Shown here: in pieces, positions 7,886 through 13,931 of the stretch
How the letters are laid out: each line of letters starts with the position of its first letter
Position numbering within the stretch: position 1 is the stretch's first letter
From: an uncultured Bacilli bacterium
Lineage (GTDB): Bacteria > Bacillota_I > Bacilli_A > RF39 > UBA660
Direction of reading: 5' to 3'
Length of the DNA stretch: 24,576 bases
NCBI GenBank assembly: GCA_934086935.1
Contig: CAKOIQ010000014.1
Span: forward strand, 1 to 24,576
Notes under the pieces: model-generated
The model's database searches: none
Seen by the model: only the letters and a program-made list of their open reading frames with translations
What the model was told of the DNA's origin: nothing
Translations under genes and position numbers: made by a program

Positions 7886-8514
7886 GAGCAAGTATATCCT
7901 TTATTTGTTAACGTTGTTTTAATGGTTTCATATGATGATTGATTATTAAAATAGTTTTCATTATTAAGTGAAGTTATATCGGTTTTAGTTAAGTCTATAG
8001 TATTGATTAATTCAATTGTTGTTGAAGTTTCATTCATGGTTGTGGTTGTATTTGGTAAATTTTTGATTTGATCTGATAAGGTTTGATATGATGTTTTAAT
8101 TTGATCATTAATATTTTGATCTGTGTTTATTGTAAAAACTTTAGTTTCATTTATTTGAGTTAATTTATTATCAGTAAATGTATATGTATATTCGATTTTT
8201 TCTTGATATGATTCTTTAGTTTCAATACTACATGTATATTTATTAGTTATTGGAGTATTATTTTCATTATTATTTATGTCATTTGAATCTGAATCTTTTT
8301 CAAAATATTGTTTAATGTATTTTTGATAAAATTCTGTAATACTGTTATTTTCGGTATTAAGGTATTCTTTTATGTAAGGTAAACCAAAACAGGTTCCTAG
8401 TAATAAGGCAAAGATGATTATTGCTAAGAATGGTTTACTTGACTTTTCTTTTTTTAATACTCCTAACACTACTGGTTGTGAGTTATTATTATTATTTTGA
8501 TTATTATCTTTCAT
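7882..8514 (-). CDS. Unknown membrane-anchored protein upstream of scpA
   Basis: The protein has 210 residues: an asparagine-rich cytoplasmic N-terminus (residues 4-11), one transmembrane helix (about 28-47) and an exported, Asn/Thr-rich domain. The exported part contains YTCSIETKES and a YTYTFTDNKLTQI stretch, with two cysteines (in YTCS near residue 94 and in the last YTCS). The middle faintly resembles DUF1307/YehR-like lipoprotein domains, but I cannot confirm that. It has a strong GGAGG ribosome site and ends in an ATGA overlap with scpA, so it is transcribed with the condensin genes. No function can be assigned. Confidence 0.8.
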   Translation of the reverse strand: MKDNNQNNNNNSQPVVLGVLKKEKSSKPFLAIIIFALLLGTCFGLPYIKEYLNTENNSITEFYQKYIKQYFEKDSDSNDINNNENNTPITNKYTCSIETKESYQEKIEYTYTFTDNKLTQINETKVFTINTDQNINDQIKTSYQTLSDQIKNLPNTTTTMNETSTTIELINTIDLTKTDITSLNNENYFNNQSSYETIKTTLTNKGYTCS

Positions 8515-8539
8515 ATGAAACCTCCACTTATTCTATTTA

Positions 8540-8548
8540 ATTATAACA
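8540..8548 (-). promoter_or_regulatory. Extended -10 promoter of the scpA operon
   Basis: TGTTATAAT on the minus strand lies 25 bases upstream of the ATG at 8514 and just downstream of the miaB terminator. The -35 region is weak (TTTTAT at 17 bp). Confidence 0.5.
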
Positions 8549-8568
8549 AAATTATAGTGAAAATAAAA

Positions 8569-8590
8569 GGAATTATTTTGAAATAATTCC
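8569..8590 (-). terminator. Terminator of miaB
   Basis: The 9-bp stem GGAATTATT / AATAATTCC with a four-base loop contains the miaB stop codon. On the minus strand it is followed by TTTTATTTT. Confidence 0.8.
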
Positions 8591-9979
8591 ATCTAAACTA
8601 AAGCTTTTAGCATCATTTATTTTAACATCAATAATTTGGCCAATGGTATTTTTATCGGCTTCAACATTAACCAATTTCATATTTTCAGTATAACCACATA
8701 CTTTATTTGGATCTTTTTCACTTACTCCAGTTATAAGGACTTTTTGAACTGTATTAAGCATTCTTTCATTACTTTCTTTTGAGTATGCATTTATTTTTTC
8801 ATTTAGTCTTTGAAGTCTTTCTTCTTTTTCACTTAAAGGGGTTTCATCAACCATTTTAGAAGCTGGTGTTCCTTCTCTTGGAGAAAAGATGAATGTAAAT
8901 GCGCCGTCATAATGACATTTATCAACAACATCTAGGGTTTCTTTAAAATCTTCTTCTGTTTCACCTGGGAAACCAACAATAATATCAGTTGTAATACTGG
9001 CATTTTTAACTTTAGTTCTAATTTTATTAAATAGTGTTAAATATTCTTCTTTTGTGTATCTTCTACCCATTAATTTTAAGATGCGATTTGAACCACTTTG
9101 TAGAGGTAAATGTATGTAAGGCATAATATTATCTCTCTTTGCAATAATATCTATCATTGAGTCAGTGAAATCCCATGGATGTGAAGTAACAAATCTAATT
9201 CTTTCAATACCTATATCACTTACTAGTTCTAATAGTTTGCTGAATTCGATTTCATTATCTAAGTCTTTTCCATAAGCATTTACATTTTGACCTAAAAGTG
9301 TAATTTCTTTGTATCCTTGTTCTTTTAATTCTTTAACTTCTTTTAAGATATCTTCACTTTTACGACTTCTTTGTTTTCCTCTAGTATAAGGAACAATGCA
9401 ATATGTACAGAACTTATCACAACCATACATTATATTTACCCAAGCAGATATTTTAGAATCTCTTTTATATAAATTACCAAACTCTATTACATCTCCTTCT
9501 TTACTGTAAATTTCAATATCTTGTTTACCAGTAAATTCAGTTAACATTTTAGGTAATTCATTCATATTGTGGGTACCAAAGACGATATCTATGTATGGAT
9601 GTTTTTCTCTTATTTCTGCTACTACACTTTCTTCTTGTGCCATGCAACCACACAATCCTAAAATTAAATCTTTATTTGTTTTCTTTAAATGTTTACATCT
9701 TCCAAGGAAGCCAAAAACTTTATCGTGAGCATTTTCTCTTATAGCACATGTATTTAAAATAATTAAATCACTCTCTTCATAATTATCAGTTTCAGTGTAT
9801 CCTAATGTTTCAAGTAAACTTTTAATTTCTTCTGAGTCATGAACATTCATTTGGCATCCATAAGTCTTAATAAAATATTTTTTACCAGCAAATATTTTAT
9901 TATTTTCTCTTGTTTCATATATGTAATTTACTTTTTCTTGATTTCTTTTTTTAGCATCAAGCATATTAGGTAAATGCAT
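8573..9979 (-). CDS. miaB: tRNA-2-methylthio-N6-dimethylallyladenosine synthase MiaB
   Basis: MiaB is a radical SAM methylthiotransferase that adds a 2-methylthio group to isopentenyl-adenosine at position 37 of tRNAs reading codons that begin with U. The N-terminal cluster domain shows TYGCQMNVHDSE and NTCAIRENA. The central radical SAM motif is CDKFCTYC, followed by IVPYTRGKQRSR. The C-terminal TRAM domain ends the protein. I chose the ATG at 9979 (468 residues), because GGTGGTGAT lies six bases upstream as the ribosome site. A GTG five codons earlier is possible but would put the start inside that site. The N-terminus is longer than in minimal MiaB proteins, as is common in Bacilli. It has its own promoter downstream of the small SOS-linked gene. 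Confidence 0.95.
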   Translation of the reverse strand: MHLPNMLDAKKRNQEKVNYIYETRENNKIFAGKKYFIKTYGCQMNVHDSEEIKSLLETLGYTETDNYEESDLIILNTCAIRENAHDKVFGFLGRCKHLKKTNKDLILGLCGCMAQEESVVAEIREKHPYIDIVFGTHNMNELPKMLTEFTGKQDIEIYSKEGDVIEFGNLYKRDSKISAWVNIMYGCDKFCTYCIVPYTRGKQRSRKSEDILKEVKELKEQGYKEITLLGQNVNAYGKDLDNEIEFSKLLELVSDIGIERIRFVTSHPWDFTDSMIDIIAKRDNIMPYIHLPLQSGSNRILKLMGRRYTKEEYLTLFNKIRTKVKNASITTDIIVGFPGETEEDFKETLDVVDKCHYDGAFTFIFSPREGTPASKMVDETPLSEKEERLQRLNEKINAYSKESNERMLNTVQKVLITGVSEKDPNKVCGYTENMKLVNVEADKNTIGQIIDVKINDAKSFSLDGIISK

Positions 9980-10001
9980 ATCAATCACCACCACGTAACT
10001 G

Positions 10002-10010
10002 ATTATAACA
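10002..10010 (-). promoter_or_regulatory. Extended -10 promoter of miaB
   Basis: TGTTATAAT on the minus strand lies 22 bases upstream of the miaB ATG, between the end of the small membrane gene and miaB. No convincing -35 is seen. Read-through from the SOS-linked promoter upstream is possible, because no terminator lies between the two genes. Confidence 0.5.
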
Positions 10011-10024
10011 CAAAATAATTAATA

Positions 10025-10171
10025 TTAATAATTTATTTGATAATTTTGGCTAAATTGATTAGAAGAATGAGCATCAATTTGTTTATTACGCATGCCCATT
10101 CCCATTAAGATTAATGCAAGGAGGATATAAAAAATAATCACTCCTTTATAATCATTTAATTTTGCTATCAT
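10025..10171 (-). CDS. Small (48 aa) membrane protein divergent from lexA, likely SOS-induced
   Basis: This short gene has a strong AAGGAG ribosome site eight bases before its ATG and a TAA stop. The peptide starts MIAKLNDYKG, has one hydrophobic helix (about residues 10-27) and ends in a polar tail rich in N, Q and S. A LexA-like operator (10206-10219) lies between its -35 TTGACT and -10 TATTAT. In Bacillus the same divergent position next to lexA holds yneA, a small membrane protein that blocks division during DNA damage. YneA is longer and carries a LysM domain that is absent here, so this would be an analogue and not a clear homologue. The coding call rests on ribosome site, hydrophobic helix and promoter. 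The role as a division inhibitor is inference. Confidence 0.68.
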   Translation of the reverse strand: MIAKLNDYKGVIIFYILLALILMGMGMRNKQIDAHSSNQFSQNYQINY

Positions 10172-10196
10172 AACAACATCTCCTTACTGCACATTT

Positions 10197-10226
10197 ATAA
10201 TATCACGAACAATTATTCGCAGTCAA
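10197..10226 (-). promoter_or_regulatory. Promoter of the small membrane gene with embedded LexA operator
   Basis: On the minus strand: -35 TTGACT (10226-10221), an 18-bp spacer and -10 TATTAT (10202-10197). The spacer carries CGAATAATTGTTCG, so bound LexA would block RNA polymerase directly. Confidence 0.65.
10206..10219. promoter_or_regulatory. LexA (SOS) box 1
   Basis: CGAACAATTATTCG keeps both CGAA and TTCG ends and matches the Gram-positive SOS consensus CGAACATATGTTCG at 11 of 14 positions. Confidence 0.7.
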
Positions 10227-10234
10227 TATTTTTA

Positions 10235-10248
10235 GAAACAAATGTTTG
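10235..10248. promoter_or_regulatory. Possible LexA box 2 overlapping the lexA -35
   Basis: GAAACAAATGTTTG matches CGAACATATGTTCG at 10 of 14 positions, with the AACAAATGTT core differing at one base. It overlaps the first bases of the lexA -35 hexamer, as expected for autoregulation. It is weaker than box 1. Confidence 0.5.
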
Positions 10249-10274
10249 ACTTTTTACAGTTCGTGTGTTAATAT
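10246..10274 (+). promoter_or_regulatory. lexA promoter
   Basis: -35 TTGACT, a 17-bp spacer and -10 TAATAT, followed by AGGAGG and the lexA ATG at 10295. The spacer contains a further GTTCG half site. Confidence 0.7.
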
Positions 10275-10294
10275 CAATATAGGAGGCATGTTAA

Positions 10295-10915
10295 ATGAAT
10301 GAAAAGCTAACTAAAAAACAAAAAGAAGTATTAACATTTATTAAAAAATATATTGTACAGTATGGTTTTCCACCATCTGTTAGAGAAATATGTGCTGGTT
10401 TAGGTTTATCTAGTCCGGCAACTGTTCACACGCATTTAAAACAATTAGAGCTTAAAGGTGCAATTTCTAAAACTAAATCTAAATTCAGAACTATTGAAGT
10501 TAATGGTGAAAATGAATTTATGCCTAAGAATGAAGAATTAGTTAAAGTTCCACTACTTGGTAAAGTTACAGCTGGTACTCCAATTGAAGCAATTGAAAAT
10601 CCTAATGAGTTTTTTACTTTACCTGCTAATTTAATTCCGGCTAAAGAAACTATTTTTACTTTAAAGGTTTCTGGTGAAAGTATGATTAATGCTGGTATAT
10701 TTGATGGAGATATTGTTATTATTCAAAAACAAAGAGTTGCAAGAAATGGTGACATAGTTGTAGCTATGACTATGGATAATGAAGTTACTTTAAAAACTTT
10801 TTATAAAGAAGAAGATCATATTAGATTACAACCTGAAAATGATACGATGGCTCCTATTATATTACCTACATGTACTATTTTAGGTAAAGCAATTGGTTTA
10901 TATCGTAAATTTTAA
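10295..10915 (+). CDS. lexA: LexA repressor (SOS response)
   Basis: LexA represses DNA-damage genes and cleaves itself when RecA filaments form. Residues 1 to about 65 are the winged-helix DNA-binding domain (TKKQKEVLTFI, then FPPSVREI and the recognition helix SPATVHTHLK). The self-cleavage site is A93-G94 in VTAGTP. S129 in SGESM and K167 in EVTLK form the Ser-Lys pair. At 206 residues it has the usual length. An ATG seven bases earlier, directly behind AGGAGG, would open only a four-codon frame, so the ATG at 10295 is the start. It is one of two clearly coding + strand genes in the window. It probably represses itself and the divergent small membrane gene through the shared operators. Confidence 0.96.
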   Translation: MNEKLTKKQKEVLTFIKKYIVQYGFPPSVREICAGLGLSSPATVHTHLKQLELKGAISKTKSKFRTIEVNGENEFMPKNEELVKVPLLGKVTAGTPIEAIENPNEFFTLPANLIPAKETIFTLKVSGESMINAGIFDGDIVIIQKQRVARNGDIVVAMTMDNEVTLKTFYKEEDHIRLQPENDTMAPIILPTCTILGKAIGLYRKF

Positions 10916-10942
10916 AAAGGATTCATTTCGAATCCTTTTTTT
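10914..10942. terminator. Bidirectional terminator between lexA and the carrier protein gene
   Basis: An 11-bp stem AAAAAGGATTC / GAATCCTTTTT with loop ATTTC starts at the lexA stop codon, runs into T's on the + strand and has a T-rich flank on the minus strand as well. It includes the stop codon of the converging carrier gene. Confidence 0.85.
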
Positions 10943-11159
10943 CATATTCTTTAATTAATAATTCTATTTGTCTTGGTGTTCTTAACATTTCACGATTTAT
11001 TCTAGTAGGATATATGTTATAGCCTAATTCTTCTAATTTATAAAATAGTTCAATAAACATAAAAGAATCTAATACTCCATTTTCAATTAAATCATAATCT
11101 TTATTATATACATTTTTATCTTCAGATAATTCATATAAAATATCACTAATATTTATCAT
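10923..11159 (-). CDS. DltC-like acyl/aminoacyl carrier protein
   Basis: This 78-residue protein has the four-helix carrier layout, with the phosphopantetheine attachment serine S32 in NGVLDSFMFIEL. The later stretch YPTRINREMLRTPRQIELLI follows the DltC pattern of a proline, an FDR-like motif and TP before the last helix. A carrier of this type holds an activated amino acid, D-alanine in the Dlt system, as a thioester. Its ATG overlaps the stop of the ligase gene (ATGA), so the adenylating enzyme and its carrier are made together. A phosphopantetheinyl transferase that could activate it is encoded 2.2 kb away (13374). No dltB or dltD is present in the window, so the final acceptor is unknown. 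Confidence 0.85.
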   Translation of the reverse strand: MINISDILYELSEDKNVYNKDYDLIENGVLDSFMFIELFYKLEELGYNIYPTRINREMLRTPRQIELLIKEYEKKDSK

Positions 11160-12490
11160 TTTAACCTACTTCTATCTATTTTTAAATTATTTGTTAAAGG
11201 CATTTGTTTAAGTATTTCTATTTTTTTAGGAATCATATATTTTGGTATATATTTTGCTAATTCGTTTTTAATATAATCTATATTCTCAATATCGGATACT
11301 ATAAAAGCTTTAAACATTTTAATATTATCTTTATAATAAACTGGCACTACTACTGCTTCTGAAATACCAGGTATTTTTAAAAAATTGTTTTCAATATCTC
11401 CTAATTCAATTCGATAACCCATGAACTTAACTTGGTAATCTTTTCTTCCTAAGCAGTAAATTAAATTATTTTCTATGTATCCTAAATCATTTGTATAATA
11501 TTTTAAAATGGGGTTAGAATCATTTAGATAATTTTTTAAAACACTTTTTCCTGATAGAACTATTTCTCCATCTATTATTTCTAATTTTGTAGCAACATTA
11601 GAAATATCTCCTACTGGCAGATATTTGTTATTAAGCATTTCATTGGTGATTAGAATACCACAAACAGCAGATGTTGCTTCAGTTGGGCCATAAGCATTTA
11701 TCAGCTTTACTTGTTTAAAGCGATTATAAATTTCTTTTGCTATATTAACATCTAGTCTTTCACCGCATGAGTAAATATATTTTAATTTTGGATAATTTAA
11801 TTCATTAAAATCTGGATTAGTTAAACATAATTTAAGATGAGAAGGCGTTACAACCATCAAGTTTATATCTTTTAAACTATCATATATATCTTTTTTGACG
11901 TTACTTACTAGGGTTAAATTATTAGATAATGAATAATACAAATCAGTTACACTTAAATCAAAAGAAAATAAAGAACTATTATAAACTTTATTTATATTTT
12001 TTGGAGGTATTAGCTTATTAATCCAATTAATAAAATTCATTAAATTATCATAACTAATAGGAACACCTTTGGGAGTTCCTATACTACCTGATGTAAAAAT
12101 TATATAACATATCTTATTTTTGTTAGGTACTTTTTTATTTTTATTATACAATTTCAATGATTCTAAGTTTAAAATATTTATATTTGAAATATCTAATTTT
12201 TCATTAGTTAAAATTGTTGTTGCTTTACTTAAATTTATGATTTCTTTTATACGATAAATTGGAATTGTGTCATTTAAAGGAATATAACATCTTTTGGCTT
12301 TAATGCATGATAAAATCATAATTAAGTAATCAACTGATTTTTTACCATAAATTATTACCGGTGTATTACCTTGTTTTTGAAGAAGTGTACCATACTCATC
12401 CACTTTTTCATATAATTTTTTATAAGTAATTGATTCATCGTCACATATATAAGCAAGATTATTTGATGGTTTTAAAATTTTATCTATCAT
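11156..12490 (-). CDS. DltA-like amino acid adenylating ligase (probably D-alanine--carrier protein ligase)
   Basis: An adenylation enzyme of the ANL superfamily, 444 residues, somewhat shorter than typical DltA (about 500). It shows the phosphate loop TSGSIGTPKG (133-142), FSFDLSVTDLY (175-185), AYGPTEA (266-272), TNDLGY with D335, the hinge region GRKDYQVKFMGYRIELGDIE (348-367) and the C-terminal catalytic lysine K437 in NNLKIDR. D178 and C242 (SCGERL) correspond to the residues that select D-alanine in Bacillus DltA, as I recall that structure. It should activate the amino acid with ATP and load it onto the carrier encoded next. Its ATG overlaps the VanW-family gene stop (ATGA). The ribosome site is weak, consistent with coupling. 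A non-D-Ala amino acid substrate is possible because the genetic context is not a normal dlt operon. Confidence 0.87.
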   Translation of the reverse strand: MIDKILKPSNNLAYICDDESITYKKLYEKVDEYGTLLQKQGNTPVIIYGKKSVDYLIMILSCIKAKRCYIPLNDTIPIYRIKEIINLSKATTILTNEKLDISNINILNLESLKLYNKNKKVPNKNKICYIIFTSGSIGTPKGVPISYDNLMNFINWINKLIPPKNINKVYNSSLFSFDLSVTDLYYSLSNNLTLVSNVKKDIYDSLKDINLMVVTPSHLKLCLTNPDFNELNYPKLKYIYSCGERLDVNIAKEIYNRFKQVKLINAYGPTEATSAVCGILITNEMLNNKYLPVGDISNVATKLEIIDGEIVLSGKSVLKNYLNDSNPILKYYTNDLGYIENNLIYCLGRKDYQVKFMGYRIELGDIENNFLKIPGISEAVVVPVYYKDNIKMFKAFIVSDIENIDYIKNELAKYIPKYMIPKKIEILKQMPLTNNLKIDRSRLK

Positions 12491-13308
12491 AAGATTTCAC
12501 TTTCAGGAATCAATGAGTAATCATACATAACTTCTGAATGATTATCTAATATTAATTCCTTTTGAATTTGGTTATTAGTTTTTTTATCTGTTACTATTCT
12601 ATATACTTGAGATATTCTATAAAATCGATCATTTTCTTTATGAAAGTGGTGATTTTCTTCAACTAATCTATATCGATATGGATATTCTTTGGTTGTTCTT
12701 AGCTCTCCACATAATGAATCATTATCAATCCAAACTAAGATTTGAACTGGTTGATCTGTTGTATTTTTAAATCGATAATCTAAATTATTGTAAGTTACTG
12801 ATGTTCCCGTACCAAATGGTACCCTTCTTCTATCATCTGGAAATAGTGCATCTGAATGATGATGAATTTCTGTAGTTAATAATGGACTATTTAAAACTAA
12901 ATAATGAATCATGTTTGCCATTTGACATAAACCTCCACCATAGCCAGCAGTAAAACCATTTCGACCAATAACCAATCCTTTTTTATAGCCTTCTTTATCT
13001 GTGGCATGACCTAATATTTTCCAAAAAGAAAATACTTCATTTGGTTTAATAATTATTCCATTAATTTTATCACAAGCTAGTTTAATATTAGTTTTTTTAT
13101 TTTCTTGTAATTGCATATCAACACCATTAAGTTTTCTTAATAATATGGAACTATGTGCTTTGACAATAACTGGTAATTCTTTTTTGGAAAAATCTTTAGC
13201 AAATTTTGCATCACTAAAAAAATCTTTAATATTTCTTAAAAAGATTTCTTTTTTTAAAGATATTTTATAACATGTGGGACTAATATCACAAAATAATTTT
13301 CTGGCCAT
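12487..13308 (-). CDS. VanW family protein
   Basis: This is a 273-residue member of the VanW family, named after an accessory gene of some vancomycin-resistance clusters. The biochemical function is not established. Conserved stretches are NGIIIKPNEVFSFW, YGGGLCQMANMIHYLVL (with the invariant cysteine), IHHHSDALFP and VPFGTGTSVTYN, then LDYRFKN. I see no signal peptide or membrane helix, so it looks cytoplasmic. The start is set at the ATG at 13308, because AAAGGTGAT lies upstream and MARKLF is the usual N-terminus. A frame start 13 codons earlier lies in the promoter. It is the first gene of an overlapping operon with the DltA-like ligase and the carrier. The conserved Cys and His residues make an enzymatic role, perhaps transfer from the carrier, conceivable but unproven. 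Confidence 0.88.
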   Translation of the reverse strand: MARKLFCDISPTCYKISLKKEIFLRNIKDFFSDAKFAKDFSKKELPVIVKAHSSILLRKLNGVDMQLQENKKTNIKLACDKINGIIIKPNEVFSFWKILGHATDKEGYKKGLVIGRNGFTAGYGGGLCQMANMIHYLVLNSPLLTTEIHHHSDALFPDDRRRVPFGTGTSVTYNNLDYRFKNTTDQPVQILVWIDNDSLCGELRTTKEYPYRYRLVEENHHFHKENDRFYRISQVYRIVTDKKTNNQIQKELILDNHSEVMYDYSLIPESEIL

Positions 13309-13327
13309 AAACAGATCACCTTTATTA

Positions 13328-13355
13328 ATTATAACATAGTTATACATGTTATAAT
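13328..13355. promoter_or_regulatory. Symmetric divergent promoter / palindromic operator
   Basis: A perfect inverted repeat, ATTATAACAT, 8 bases, then ATGTTATAAT. Each arm contains TGTTATAAT reading outward, an extended -10 for the VanW operon on the minus strand and for the phosphopantetheinyl transferase on the + strand. Leaders on both sides would be very short. The 10-bp symmetry could also be a binding site for a dimeric regulator that controls both units. Confidence 0.6.
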
Positions 13356-13373
13356 ATATTTAGAGTGATTGAT

Positions 13374-13910
13374 ATGATGATAAAAGTTGATAATATTAAT
13401 AACTATAATGATAATGATTATAAACTGTTTTATAAGAAAATTTCTAATGATAAAAAAAATAAAATTAAAAAATATAATAATCTTAAAAGAAAGCAAAGTA
13501 TATTAGGTGAAATATTATTAATTAGTATTTTTAATAATTATGGAATCGATTATGATAATTTAAAATTTAACTATAATAAATATGGTAAACCATTGATTGA
13601 TGATTATTATTTTAATATTAGTCATTCATATGATTATGTAACTTGTGTACTTACTAAAAGTGAAGTTGGGATTGATATTGAAAAAATAAGACATGTTGAT
13701 TTAAAAATATCAAGAATGTTTACAAATAATGTTCTAAATAACTTAAATCAATTTTATATTATTTATACTTTGAAAGAAGCTTACATTAAGTGTATTGGTG
13801 AATCTATTATAAATATTGGATATCTGGATATCGATCTTAGTTATTATAAATTTATTACTATGTCTGATGGAAAATATAGAATATCTTTATGTATAAAAAA
13901 AGGAGAATGA
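13374..13910 (+). CDS. 4'-phosphopantetheinyl transferase (Sfp/AcpT superfamily)
   Basis: This enzyme moves the phosphopantetheine arm of coenzyme A onto the serine of carrier proteins. Family motifs are KYGKPLI then FNISHS (about 70-85), the metal-binding VGIDIE (about 98-103), and IYTLKEAYIKCIG with the K-E pair (134-135). At 178 residues it is shorter than Sfp (about 224), and the C-terminal part is reduced. The start is the ATG at 13374 behind GAGTGAT, with a GTG at 13365 or the next ATG (13377) as alternatives. It is divergent from the VanW-ligase-carrier operon and shares its symmetric promoter, so the DltC-like carrier is its likely substrate. The codons are extremely AT-rich. Confidence 0.88.
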   Translation: MMIKVDNINNYNDNDYKLFYKKISNDKKNKIKKYNNLKRKQSILGEILLISIFNNYGIDYDNLKFNYNKYGKPLIDDYYFNISHSYDYVTCVLTKSEVGIDIEKIRHVDLKISRMFTNNVLNNLNQFYIIYTLKEAYIKCIGESIINIGYLDIDLSYYKFITMSDGKYRISLCIKKGE

Positions 13911-13931
13911 ATTATTTATTTTCATTCTTCT
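13902..13931. terminator. Bidirectional terminator between converging genes
   Basis: AGAATGAA / TTCATTCT, extended by outer pairs including one G-U, has a nine-base loop and is followed by TTTTATTTTT on the + strand. It covers the stop codons of both the transferase gene and the surface protein gene, which are one base apart. Confidence 0.7.
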
